Shown: piece after piece, positions 33,440-44,218 of the stretch | Position numbering within the stretch: the first letter of the stretch is position 1 | Layout of the letters: the number at the start of each line of letters is the position of its first letter | Notes under the pieces: model-generated | The model's input: only the letters and a program-made list of their open reading frames with translations | Databases searched by the model: none | What the model was told of the DNA's origin: nothing | Translations under genes and position numbers: made by a program | Source of the DNA: Celoporthe dispersa | Lineage: Eukaryota > Ascomycota > Sordariomycetes > Diaporthales > Cryphonectriaceae | Direction: 5' to 3' | Length of the DNA stretch: 64,000 bases | Assembly (NCBI GenBank): GCA_016584495.1 | Contig: WAID01000015.1 | Location: 1,240,501-1,304,500 of the forward strand

Positions 33440-34876
33440 ATGTCCAACTTCCTCGAAGATCCCCGCCTCCGCCAGCGCTGGAACCAGATCTCCCACACCA
33501 CCGAGGCCGTCACCGAGAACGCCGCCGCCGGCATCTGGACCTTCCAGCAGGACTACATCAACCCGTGCCTGGCCGCGGTCGGCGACGCTGTCGAGCCCTG
33601 CATCGCCCCTTGCTTCGGCAACCGCGACGAGCGCGCGCGCTGGGCCCGCGCTAGGGAACACCACCAGTATGCTACGCGCGCCGAGTACACCTTCGACTTC
33701 TACGACGACTGGGACGACGACGACGAGCTGCTCGCCAACTCGGGCGGGCGCGGCATACTGGGCGGCGGCGGCGGCGGTGGTGGTGGGACGTCCAGAGGGG
33801 AAGACTGGGACCGGCTCATCGGCGGGTCCGGCGCCGCGTCGAGGAAGGGCAATGCCGGCGAGGTCGGCGATCAGCCGAGGCGGAAGAGGGGCATGAGCTA
33901 CGGCACGCGCGGCGGGAGGCGCAAGGGCGACGAGGAGGACCCCACCATCATACCGAGCACGACACCCCTGGGCTTCCTGGGCCGGCTGCCGTGGAAGATC
34001 GGGGGCACGCTGAGGTACAAGCCCAGCGCGGCCTTCCTGCAGGACCACCCTGGCGCGTCGAGCCATCCGGACGAGAACCAGCCGCTGCTGGACTCGGACG
34101 GGGACTCGGTTGAGGGGGAGGAGGTGGTGGTCCGCCCGCAGAGCATCATGACACAGAGCAGGAAGCGGAGTGGCACGGGCGGCTCGGGTGACACGTCGGA
34201 CTCGTACAGGTCGAGGGGCGATCTGTTCCCCAGCGACGGCGAGGAGTACGAGGACGCGTTGGAGATCGACGACGAGTTCGCCGTGGGCCTCGAGAGGGTG
34301 GACGACCGGTCGAGCACCAAGGGCAAGCGGCCAGCCGGCAGCCGGCGGGTGTCGAGGACAGTCTCGGGGACGACATTGTCATCACGCACGTCCAGGTCCC
34401 CGCTGCGGAGCCGGAGGAGCTCAGGCGAGCCGAACCTCAACATGGACGGCTCGGTGCACTCGCTCATCGCCTCCTCCGTCGAGGACCTGCAGCGCGAGGA
34501 GGAGGAGGAGGCCGAGCGGCAGGAGGACCAAGAGGTCGCCCGCAAGAGGGAGGTGGCCACCCAGCTGGCCCGGGAGCGCGGGCTATCGGCGAGCGAGAAC
34601 TACAGCTCTGGCGAGTCCGAGTCGAGAGCCAAGAGCGCCATGTTCAGCGTCGGGGAGATACCACGACCGCGCAGCCCCCAGAAGGCACCTGCAGACGACA
34701 CCACCCCAGAGGCGCGGGGAGAAGAAGCCCAGGGGAGTGCACAAGAAGAAGAAGAGGAAGAAGCAAGGCCGGAGATGGGAGGACCTCGAGGCCCGACAGA
34801 GTCAGGGGACGACCGGCCCAGACCACCTGCAGGTGATGATGAGTTTATACCCGCAAGGCTGCCGAGCTTTCGGTAG
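33440..34876 (+). CDS. Uncharacterised acidic/serine-rich fungal protein
   Basis: Single exon, 478 aa, not assigned to any domain. Residues 1-80 look like the folded or conserved part: MSNFLEDPRLRQRWNQISHTTEA, an amphipathic stretch, then CLAAVGDAVEPCIAPCFGNRDERARWAR with three cysteines. A short patch RAEYTFDFYDDWDDDDELLAN and a loop FLGRLPWKIGGTLRYKPSAAFLQDHP recur as plausible conserved islands. The rest is Ser/Arg/Glu-rich and disordered, including a poly-Gly run and several DSD/GEE acidic patches that resemble casein-kinase sites. The last ~65 residues are ambiguous: a +1 frame reads as a lysine-rich tail, so an indel near 34718 cannot be excluded. Cellular role unknown. Confidence 0.6.
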   Translation: MSNFLEDPRLRQRWNQISHTTEAVTENAAAGIWTFQQDYINPCLAAVGDAVEPCIAPCFGNRDERARWARAREHHQYATRAEYTFDFYDDWDDDDELLANSGGRGILGGGGGGGGGTSRGEDWDRLIGGSGAASRKGNAGEVGDQPRRKRGMSYGTRGGRRKGDEEDPTIIPSTTPLGFLGRLPWKIGGTLRYKPSAAFLQDHPGASSHPDENQPLLDSDGDSVEGEEVVVRPQSIMTQSRKRSGTGGSGDTSDSYRSRGDLFPSDGEEYEDALEIDDEFAVGLERVDDRSSTKGKRPAGSRRVSRTVSGTTLSSRTSRSPLRSRRSSGEPNLNMDGSVHSLIASSVEDLQREEEEEAERQEDQEVARKREVATQLARERGLSASENYSSGESESRAKSAMFSVGEIPRPRSPQKAPADDTTPEARGEEAQGSAQEEEEEEARPEMGGPRGPTESGDDRPRPPAGDDEFIPARLPSFR

Positions 34877-35596
34877 CAGAAGGACCTGAGCCACAGAGTC
34901 TTGCTGGTGCTGGCGGACAAGAGCACGAGGGAGACCCTCGTGGTATTAATATGTCGCATGATGGCAGCCTTGCAAGGGAGACACGGGCTGAATGAGCTGA
35001 TTGATTATGATATATACACCACGATATCCAAATCTAGTCGTCGCACTAGATCTATAGAAACTTGCTAGTAAAAGATATAACACCTAATCAAGGAGAGTTT
35101 TGGGCCACTGCCTGCCTGCCTGACCGGTGATCATGCGAGCTCGATGTCTGGGCCTCCAGCCAGTGCCCTTTTTACTCGCAGCGGCACTCCCCTCCGCGGG
35201 CCCGGGCTATTGACAGAGCAAGGCCCTCCAAGCTGCCGAGCAGGAGAATCAGCATTGTGCCATGCGGTACTTGTTCTGGCAGATCGATTTGCCAGACATC
35301 AAAAATGAAGGATGGTGGCCCATCGGGTCCCGGGCGGCCGAGGCCATGAGACCTTTCCGTGCTCCCGGTAGCTGCTGAGTTTCACACTGACCTCATTCCG
35401 GTAGATTTTGTTATAAAACCGGGGCGGGCCTCTAAGTCGATTGCTATGGTATGCTGTCATAAACGCAATCTTAATTTTGCGTGTCAGGTTGTCCTCACGT
35501 TACCAGTTTCAGATCTTCCCAATCATCCCCACGATAATTTACACACTCACATACACAAACACACACACAGACCCACTACACACAAGACTTGTCAGC
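34877..35596. other. Spacer with aldo/keto reductase promoter
   Basis: AT-rich at 35000-35100, CA-rich leader at 35540-35585. No gene seen. Confidence 0.45.
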
Positions 35597-36611
35597 ATGG
35601 CAGCGACAGCACGCTTCACCCTCCGATGCGCCCGAGAATCCGCAGGCACCATCCCGCTGCCCAACCTGTGCATCGGGGCCTGGTCATGGGGTGACAACAG
35701 GACCTGGAAGAACGCCTCGCCGTCCGCCGTCAGGGACCTCGACGACGCCTGGAAGACCATGGCCGAGCAAGACCTTTTCTTCGTCGACACGGCCGAGGGC
35801 CTACGGCAGCGGCGAGAGCGAGCGCATCATCGCCAGGCTGCGGTCGGACGCGTCGCTGACCCAGGACGACTTCCGCGCCAGGCTGGTGCTCGCGACCAAG
35901 TTCCTGCCGATCCCCTGGCCGCCGACGCGGCTGTTCCCCAGCACGGGCATGGTCAGCGCGTGTCGCGGCAGCCTGCAGCGCCTGGGGCTCGAGAGCATGG
36001 ACCTGTACCAGGTGCACGGCCCGATCCACTTCCTCAACTCGATCGAGAGCATGGCGGGCGGGCTGGCGCGGTGCGTGGAGCTGGGGCTGACGCGGGCCGT
36101 GGGCGTGAGCAACTACAGCCTGGACGAGATGGTCCGCATGGACGACGCGCTGAAGCGGCGCGGGCTGCGCCTGGCCAGCAACCAGGTCGAGTTCAGCCTG
36201 CTGCGCACGCTGCCTGAGACGTCGGGTCTGCTCGCCGAGTGCAAGGCGCGCGGGATCGTGCTCATGGCGTACAGCCCGCTGGGCATGGGCCGGCTGACGG
36301 GGAAGTACACAAAGGACAACCCGCCGCCGTCGGGGAGGAGGTTCGGCGACGTGCCCATGGAGGAGCTCGCGCCGCTCATCGAGGCGCTGCGGGGGGCGGC
36401 GGGGAGCCACGGCGTGAGCCTGAGTGCTGTGGCGCTCAAGTGGGTGATCCAGAAGGGGGCGATCCCGCTGGGGGGTGTGAAGAACGCGACCCAGGCGGAG
36501 GAGAACGCGAGGGCGGCGAGCGAGGAGTGGGTGCTGAGCGAGGAGGAGATGGCGGGGCTGGACAGGCATGCGAGGGAGGGGAGCACGTCGATGATCTGGC
36601 AGCACGGCTGA
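35597..36611 (+). CDS. Aldo/keto reductase, frame interrupted by one base
   Basis: NAD(P)H-dependent (beta/alpha)8 oxidoreductase. Single exon starting MAATARFTLRCARESAG; 337 aa after correction. Catalytic tetrad: Asp and Tyr in FFVDTAEAYGSGESE, Lys in LVLATKF, His in YQVHGP. The cofactor-end motif VGVSNYSLDEM and the AYSPLGMGRLTGKY loop are typical. As read the frame breaks at GGG 35807-35809; removing one G joins DTAE to AYGSGESERII and leaves one frame to the TGA at 36611. The arrangement resembles the yakc/pyridoxal reductase-like branch; the true substrate is unknown. Confidence 0.85.
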
Positions 36612-37485
36612 GCGTGTCGTGCCGTGCAGTCGAAAGGGAATAGACAAAAAAGATCATATGGGTGGGCCTAGGTAATACATATCATGCAAGGAAAGAGATT
36701 ATTTACGTCCGTGGTTCCTGACTGGAGCGTACGAAGACGTTGGTATATAACCTGGGTGCGTGAGAGCAGTGACCAGAGAGGCCCTTCGCGACTCAGAAAT
36801 ATGTGAGTGGGATTCAGGATGCCCGTTGCTCACCAGTAGAAAGGCAATTGCCACTGCTCCGTCTGAACTGGCTCATCGCAGCTGGGAGTCCTCCTACCTC
36901 ATGAACACAGACTCGAGCAAGCACAATAGAAATATGAGGACAAGAGAAGGACGGGTACCATCTACAAATCAGCAGCGGCTGACCCCTCCCACCTCGAGAA
37001 GGAAAGGAATGAGAAGAAGAAGAAGAAGAAGAAGAAGAATTATAATGAAAATAAGGTTATGCGTTATTTATGTTTACTACTCAATCATTAGACATATTGT
37101 CATGGCTGCACCGTAGCAAGGTGCTGCTGGTTGGTCCTGTTGATGGCTTTCAGGTCGGCATTGCAAGGGCAAGGATTCCCAGCAGTTCGGGTCTGTGGGG
37201 ATCGTTCCAGGGCCCCGCTACCAGTACCTTGGTACCCACTGTGGCCAGGCAAGCTAGGGGCACCCAACCCCAGACCAGAGCCTGCAGGAGCTCTTCGCAG
37301 CTCTGTTTATCTGCACCGATAGTACGTGGCAATTGCTGTGATAACGCCCCCCCCGAGAAATTTCCCCTTCAGCATACACACACACACCACACCACCCAAG
37401 CCTGGCCGACCTGTCTGGCCCTGACCATCGTGTCCTCAACAGTACCCCCAGGACTTGTCAGTGTCATTGTCGACTTATCTTGACA
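36612..37485. other. Spacer with promoter of the CLPTM1-family gene
   Basis: A (GAA)-type run sits at 37012-37038 and a CA run at 37376-37393. No gene seen. Confidence 0.45.
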
Positions 37486-39570
37486 ATGCCTGAAGGAAAC
37501 GGAGCAGCAGGCGCGGCGCCTGCTGCGCAAGAGGAGCAAGGCGGCGTACGTTCAACTGACGAGCCCCCCAGACAACCTCGCTGCAGAGGCCAGCGGTACC
37601 AGGACGATATGCTGACAGGCAGAATGCCCAGTCCTCGCTCATGTCGCGCATTGTATGGGGAGCCACCCTCTACTTCGGCATGCAGTTCGTCATGAAGCAG
37701 TTCATGCCGGCCCCGCAGCAGAGCAAGACTGTCACCGACGCCAACGGCCAGACGATTCAGGTCCCCGCGAACACGGGGGACGTCCCTGCCTATGCGCTCC
37801 GGCCCAACAAGCTTGACGAGGGCGCCTCCTGGAACCCCGTGCCGCAGAAGATCGCTCCCATGTGGCCCGACGACAGCGTGGTCGACATCATTATCACCCT
37901 CTCGCCGTCCATGAAGCCCAAGCCCCTGAGGGACACCCCCGAGGACATGATTGTCTTCAGGGAGACGGAGTACAGCCTCGGCAACTGGAGCGAGAAGCGC
38001 ACCATAGATACGACCATCACGGTGCCGGCATCTGTGCAGAACAACGGAACCCTCTGGGGCCACTTCTACGTCGGCCTGCACGAGCAGGGTGTCAACCTGG
38101 ACCCGACGCAGAAGCCATACGATCCGGCCAAGGCATACTACTTCCTCTACCCCTTCACCCAGTATATCCCCAAGAAGAAGGTTGCCAAGACCCGGAGTCT
38201 CCTCGAGAGCAAGAACCTCACCGAGGCCGAGGAGGCTGAGGCCGCGGAGGCCGGGTCGATCCTCATCGGCAACTACTATCACCCAAACACCACCATCTCC
38301 TTCGTCCCGGGTGTCGGCACCATGATGTACCCCACCACGAACGGTGCTGCCCGCCAGTTCATCACGCTCGAGCCCACGGGTGCGAGGGATGGCTCTGGCC
38401 AGAACTCGTGGTACTACCCGGTCCTGTTCGTCAACGGCTTCTGGCAGCTCAAGAGCCACTTCAACCCGGTGAACGAGACCGTCAAGACGCTGCCGCTCCA
38501 CATCGAGCTCAACAACCTCGCCAACTGGAAGTTCCAGCTGATGGCCTCGGTCGAGCTGGGCGGGCGCGAGTCTGCGCGCCAGGCCGCGTTTGGCAACCCC
38601 GTCGCCGGCGGTGGTGACGGCTCGGAGATCGAGATGGTGAAGGAGATCTTCCTCGACACCAACCCGATCCTCCTCGGCATCACCATCGTCGTCAGCATTG
38701 CGCACATGATCCTCGAGACGCTGGCTTTTGGCTCCGACATTGCGCACTACCGCAAGAAGAAGGACAACGTGGGCATCTCTGTCCGCACGATCCTGGCGAA
38801 CGTCTTCATGCAGACCATCATCTTCCCTCTACCTGGTGGACAACTCACAAAACACCAGCTGGATGATCCTGGGCACACAGGGCGTCGGCATCGTGATCGA
38901 GCTGTGGAAGATCACGACGGTGGTCAACGTGAGGGTCCGCGACGCACCGCCCGGCTCGTGGCTCCCGAAGCACATCGTGTTCGAGGACAAGCACAAGCTG
39001 AGCGAGACGGAGCAGAAGACGCAGGAGTATGATGCGATCGCCTTCAGGTACATGTACTGGGTCGGGGTCCCTCTCCTGATGGCCTATGCAGCCTACTCGC
39101 TCGTATACGATGAGCACAAGTCGTGGTACTCGTTTATCATCACGACCCTCGTGGGCTCGGTGTATGCGTACGGGTTCCTGATGATGGTGCCGGCGCTGTA
39201 CATCAACTACAGGCTCAAGAGCGTGGCACACATGCCGGGCAAGGCCATGATGTACAAGTTCCTCAACACGTTCATCGATGACCTGTTTGCCTTTACGATC
39301 AAGATGCCCTTCCTGCACCGGCTGGCGACGTTCCGAGACGACATCATATTCTTTGTGTATCTGTACCAGAGGTGGGCCTACAAGATTGACTACTCCCGCG
39401 TCAACGAGTTTGGACAGGGCGGAGACGACGACGACAACGACGGCGAGGAGCAGGAGGCCAAGAGGCAGGGTGATGCCAAGAAGGAGCTTCCCTCCGCGCC
39501 GTCAGAGGAGGCCTCAGGCGCAAAGACGACCGGTGCCAGCAGCAAGGGAAAAGCAACCAAGAGAAAGTAG
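37486..39570 (+). CDS. CLPTM1-family multipass membrane protein
   Basis: Member of the cleft lip and palate transmembrane protein 1 family (CLPTM1/CRR9), membrane proteins of the ER/Golgi or cell surface. Exons 37486-37545 and 37623-39570 (77-bp intron), 668 aa. Seen: N-terminal hydrophobic helix, long lumenal region with N-glycosylation sites (NGT, NTT, NET) and GHFYVGLHEQG, VNGFWQL and NWKFQLMASVE; then membrane helices beginning ILLGITIVVSIAHMILETLAF, the diagnostic DNSQNTSWMILGTQGVGI and YWVGVPLLMAYAAYSLVYDEHKSWYSF. The Asp/Glu/Lys-rich tail is cytosolic. The frame breaks at CCC 38825-38827; removing one C joins TIIF to LYLVDNSQ. Confidence 0.9.
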
Positions 39571-41033
39571 GGAGAGGGGGAGCGAGGTGGGATGACGGCC
39601 GAGGCATGCTGAGTCCCTCGTGACTGGTCTGGCTGCGCCACGATAGAAGAAAAGAAGTAATTTTTTTTTCTGTTTTGGGATGACTATGCATGCACATGCA
39701 TGCGCACATACACAGCACACATGCACAGACGGGGAACCGAATTGGCACCTCGCGATGCCGTCACTGCTGCGTCCGTCCAGGTCCATATTCACCTCACCGA
39801 CCATGCAAAGCGCAGCAGACTGAGCCTCGATAGTGGATACTCGTAATAAAGCCCCGGTCAACCAGTCGGCATTCGCTTGGGCCCCACAGCACCGGGGAGC
39901 CCCCGGGCGGGCGAAGCCAGCAGCACGAGGCGTCAGGCGGCCGCCGACATACATTGTAGTCAGATACACAGCACCGTGACTGTAAGACTGTAGCCAGTGC
40001 CCACTCTGCAGCGGATCCATGTCCGGACGGGACCCCAGGGGTTCAACTCCAGCGTGTGTTCCCACCAGGCCTTGCAGTCGGTCTAGGCCTGAAGACCGCC
40101 GCCGCCCAGCTGGCTCGACGGCATTCGTGAGTTCGAGACGAGAAAGGGTCGATTGACACTCAACATTCCATCATGGTGAACCGACCCGACTGAAGATCAA
40201 GGAGAGAGAGAGAGAGAGACTGACTGGCTGGTTTGGTGTCTAGCTCGCTGTCACCAATCATTTTCATTTTTTTTTGTTTTTTGTTTATTTGTTTCTTGGT
40301 GTTGGCTGCCTCTTTTTTCTTACCACACTTCGTATTACGCAGGAGTTCTTAGCTGCTATGTCCTTGCTAGTCAGTACCTGGGATTCTGTCCCACCCGGCC
40401 AGACGTACACTGGTGATGACCTGAGCTTGGCTGGAAACAGTACTGTAACTCCGTGACCTTGCGTGGTTTGGACAGTGGGCAGTGCTCTCTGCTCAACGCG
40501 GTACAATGCCACGCGGCCCATCTCTCGCTGTCAAACACTGCCAAGGGTACCCTCCCGGATCGGCATTCCTCATTGCGCAGAGGGGGACCTGTTCGACAGC
40601 TACGTAACCCGGCTGGAGCGAGGGGGGAGGAGGGGGGCTTTGTTTCCGTCTCCCGTCTTGTCTCCATTTCCCACCGCTGCTGCTGCTGTGCTGCGCAGCA
40701 ACATGTGACCCGCAGAGGAGCACTGACACACTGACACGGTCCTCTGTCCATCTTGATTGACGTCCAAGTGTGTCCTCTTTTTTTTCTTTTTTTTTCCTTC
40801 TCTCTTTCTTCATTTTTGACTCGTCCGATTGGCGAGCCCCCTCGAGACGGGGTCTCAAACGTCATCAGTCCAGAAAAGGCCAAGAGAAGCTAATCTGCGC
40901 CCACCCCAAACCTTTTAGTCTGGAGTAGATAACGACCAAGACAGCGACACAACCTCACCTCCTTCTCTCCCTCCGATCTCAGCTCCCCCCCCCCCCCTCT
41001 CTCTCTCTCTTCGTTTGCAACATTATGCCGGCT
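39571..41033. other. 1.5-kb spacer
   Basis: No gene seen. Contains T-rich runs (39659-39669, 40265-40320, 40778-40795), a GCATGCACATGC cluster at about 39688, a GA run at 40203-40219 and a C12-CT tract near 40985-41009 in the leader of the next gene. Confidence 0.45.
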
Positions 41034-41102
41034 GCTACAGGCCTGACCAGTCTCAGCAGCCGCCGCAACAGAGACAGAGACGCATTCCTCCTTCGCGAAT
41101 GA
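41034..41102 (+). CDS. Possible 22-codon uORF overlapping the next start
   Basis: ATG at 41034 reads MPAATGLTSLSSRRNRDRD and stops at TGA 41100-41102. Its stop shares bases with the main ATG at 41099 (ATGA overlap), an arrangement that allows reinitiation. Alternatively it is the true N-terminus of the following gene separated by an indel, since other genes here show one-base errors. Confidence 0.35.
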   Translation, partial: ATGLTSLSSRRNRDRDAFLLRE

Positions 41103-42709
41103 TGAACAGCGGGGCCGACCCCACGGATAGTGGACGACACAACTCGACACCGTCCTCCTCCTCCTCCTCCTCCTCCTCCGCCTTCCCTCCTTCCTACTCC
41201 GCCTCCAAATACAAACACAAGGCGAAACAAAAGTCCCTCCAGGTCGTCGTGACCCAGCACCACTTTCCCAGTGACGGCCATGGCCAGAAGCACGATGGAC
41301 CAGGGCCCGACCACGAGGAGCCCGATGCGGAGGAGGACGAAGAGGAGGACAGGGAAACTGTCGGCTCGCTGCTGGCCGACATCGCTAATGCCATCAGCGA
41401 CGCCCTGCGCATGCTCATGTTTGCCGACAAGAGGCACTGGGCGTCGGACGAGTTCGAGCAGGTCCGCGCCCTCGAGGACGCGCTGGACGAGGCCAAGGCC
41501 GACTTTCAGGAGCTGGGGCCGCTGCTGAAGGGGAGATTCTATTACGAGAACGACAGGAGGCGTACGTACATGCCTCAACACACACACACGCACACACCTC
41601 TTTCTCGCGTGAAAACCTGCTGACACCTGTTTCTGTATTTCTTTCTGCCGGCCAGCCGAATCCCTCGACGAGCTGCGCGAGCTCCGGGCCCATTTCATCC
41701 ACCACGGCCAGACCTTCAAGGACTGGCTCCGCCGGGCGGTCCCATCAGCCCGCTCTGGGCGCGCGATACTCTCGAACTCCGCCGGGACCTGCACCGCGCA
41801 CAGCGCCGGGCCGCCGCGCGCATCTTTGCCTCGCAGCAGGCCGACATCGCCGGCGGCGGGTCCGGAAATCGGTGTCTCGGCGCCTTCGAGGTGTACCGGC
41901 GGCAGAGGCGGCTCGATGACCGGAGGAAGGAGTATGGACTGGGCCGCAGGGCGGGCCGGTACGAGAGCACGCGGGACGAGATCGCGCGGGACGTGAAGAC
42001 GAGGGCGACGGCGACGACGACGGCGATAGTGAACAGGAAGGAGCGGACGCCCAGCTGGAAACAGAAGACGCCCACGATGAGCTCTCTGGCGGTGGGCGGC
42101 GAGGTCATGGAGATGGGCACGATCGACCTGCGGAGCGACGGCGAGGAGGAGCAGGAGGAGCAGCAGCAACGGCGGCAGCAGCAGTACAGCCATCAGCCCG
42201 ACGCGGAAGAGCAGGGGAACGGCCGCAGATCCTCGCTGGTGGACCTCGTGCCGGCGTGCAACTCCGTAGGGCGCTTCGAGCGGTTCGGGGACCAGGACAT
42301 CGCCTTCTCGTGCGACTTTTGCGACGGCTTCATCGTCTGGGAGGACGTCCACAGCATGCCCGCCGAGCTCGACCCGCTACCCGCCGCGTCGGGCGTCACC
42401 GAGCAGCCGAACTGGCAGGCCCGCGGGAAATCCTTCTCGGCCGGCGAGGACAAGACGGTCGTCTTTGCGCCGCTGGCGATCGCGAACCACATCAGCCCGG
42501 ACATTGGGGGCTGGCAGGCCCGGATCCTCTGCCCTTACTGCGACGACTATAATTACTACGAGGCGGGCGACGAGGACGAGACGAGGTACGCCCAGGACGA
42601 GAGGGGGTTCGCCAGCCTCAGGGCGTTCCAGGAGCATCTGGAGTGGTATCATACCTCGGTCGCCGTCCCGAGCCTGCAGGCGGCCGCCAAGAACTGCGTG
42701 GTTATGTAG
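41099..42709 (+). CDS. Uncharacterised fungal protein with C-terminal zinc-finger-like cysteines
   Basis: Exons 41099-41561 and 41656-42709 (94-bp intron); 505 aa after correction. N-terminus Ser-rich (poly-Ser near 41154-41178), then basic and acidic patches and a helical segment VGSLLADIANAISDALRMLMFADKRHWASDEFEQ. The middle is Arg-rich coiled coil. The C-terminal ~130 residues hold ISFSCDFCDGFIVWEDV-like and ARILCPYCDDYNYYEAG motifs and an HLEWYHTSV segment, so CxxC...CxxC...HxxxxH resembles C2H2/zinc-ribbon sites. One base is missing near GGG 41733-41735: adding G joins WLRRGGPISPLWARD. Function unknown. Confidence 0.7.
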
Positions 42710-43350
42710 CCAGCCGGCCGGCCAGCCAGCCAGGCAGGAGGGAGTACATCGGCAACACGCGAAAACGGCATTATGATGATGGATCGACGGGGTCCGCGAG
42801 TGGGGGGTGAGTTTTACCCGGAAAGGACGGAAGCGCGAATAGGCTTCGGCGCTCAGGATATATATCGGAGGGGGGGGGGGGGGGACAGCAAGAGTACATC
42901 ACATTCGCTCGGCGACTTAACATATATATACCTAGAACGCTGAACCAGTCTAGCGCTCGAAACAATACCACAACGCACAAAGCCGTCAGGCAGGCTTTTA
43001 TTATTACAACGAGGGGGGAGTCACGATCTTTTAGCCTGTCCTTCGTCGACGCACAATCTTGTGCAGTCCGGTGTCCTCATACGTAACGTCTCGCATCACC
43101 ACGTATAGATGAGACTCGCAAGCCCCCCCCCCCCTCTGCTCATTCGTCAAGAGTGCCCGAAATCCCTCCTCAGCTACACTGCAACACAGCACGTGGTACA
43201 TTGACGGGAAACGTGCCCTGCGGTTCTTTCCAGATATCATTACTACAGCCATGCCAGATAATCTAAGCACATCGCTATGCCATAAAGTAAAACGCCCCAA
43301 CTCCACGATCGCCGCCGTCCCTTTTCTTGACCCTAGAGCCTCCCGCCCGC
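42710..43350. other. Convergent 3' flanks
   Basis: Between the zinc-motif gene and SEC22. A 15-nt G run near 42871 and a C run near 43124. A GCC-AGCC repeat follows the zinc-motif stop. No gene seen. Confidence 0.45.
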
Positions 43351-44169
43351 TCAAAAGAAGCGCCACCACAAGAACACCAGTATGATGAGCCCCAGGGCGC
43401 CGAACGGCCCGTACTGCTTGAGCAGAAGCTCCCAGTTGATGCGCTCCGCGGCCCGCCTGTACTTCTTGCTGTCGTCGCGCAGGCGGGAGCTGATCTCGCC
43501 CATGCGCTCGAGGCTGTCGCCGCGGTACAGCAGGTCCTCGATGTTCTTGGTCATGACCTTGGTGACGTCGCGCAGCTCGTCGTTGAGCTTGTCGAGGTTC
43601 TGGGTGGCGCGGGCGTCGCTGTAGGTGGCCTTGGTCTTGGAGATGAAGTTGTCAAACTCCATGAAGGCGTAGGGCCGCAGCGTGGGGCTGAGGAGCTGGG
43701 CCATCGGGTACATGGTCGTGAACTCGGTCGTGAGGTCGGAGAGGTAGGTGAAGGCCAGCTTGCGCGGGTAGGAGCGCTCGGTTATGCAGAAGTAGACGAT
43801 GTCGGCGGTGATGAGGTAGTGGATCGTGAAGTTGCCGGACTCGATCGAGGCCTGGGGCTCCGAGTTGCGGTTGAGCCGGCGGAGGATGAGCTTGATCTGG
43901 GACTTGAGCTCGGAGAGGGAGGATTCGGTCTATTGCGCAGGTTGGGAATGTCAGGCCGTGGATACAAGAGCCGAGAGGAGGAGAAGAAGAAGAAGAAGAC
44001 GGGAGGGTTAGGTAGAGAAGGTTGACGCGTACCGCCTCGTCGTCGACAGATGCGCAGAGGTAGAGGCCTAGATGGTGGTCCTGTCAGTTCTGAGGCTCTT
44101 GACCAGCTGCTCCGGGGGGAGGGGGGTGGTCCCACCATCAAGCCGTGCTATCTGTGTTGACCGGATCAT
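43351..44169 (-). CDS. SEC22: R-SNARE Sec22, ER-Golgi traffic
   Basis: Longin R-SNARE that mediates ER-Golgi vesicle fusion. Exons 44169-44136, 44067-44033 and 43929-43351, 215 aa; introns are 68 and 103 bp. The first exon ends in MIRSTQIARLDG and joins LYLCASVDDEA|TESSLSELKSQIK, the family entry. The longin domain continues to AFMEFDNFISK. The SNARE motif (ATQNLDKLNDELRDVTKVMTKN) carries the ionic-layer Arg in LLYRGDSLERM, then a single C-terminal anchor (FGALGLIILVFLWW). A (CA)n tract of about 29 nt lies 15 bp upstream of the ATG. Confidence 0.95.
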
Positions 44170-44180
44170 CTTGGAGCTGC

Positions 44181-44218
<38 letters not shown>

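Noticed and set aside
19538..36611. Secondary-metabolite cluster (nitronate monooxygenase, aldo/keto reductase)
   Set aside because: No synthase, transporter or cluster regulator; these genes are separated by housekeeping genes.
37464..38747. 427-codon antisense frame over the CLPTM1-family gene
   Set aside because: Same GC-driven shadow; no domains, and the sense strand has family signatures and a proper intron.
40979..42352. 457-codon antisense frame over the zinc-motif gene
   Set aside because: Contains no recognisable domain and passes through poly-CT and intron sequence of the sense gene.
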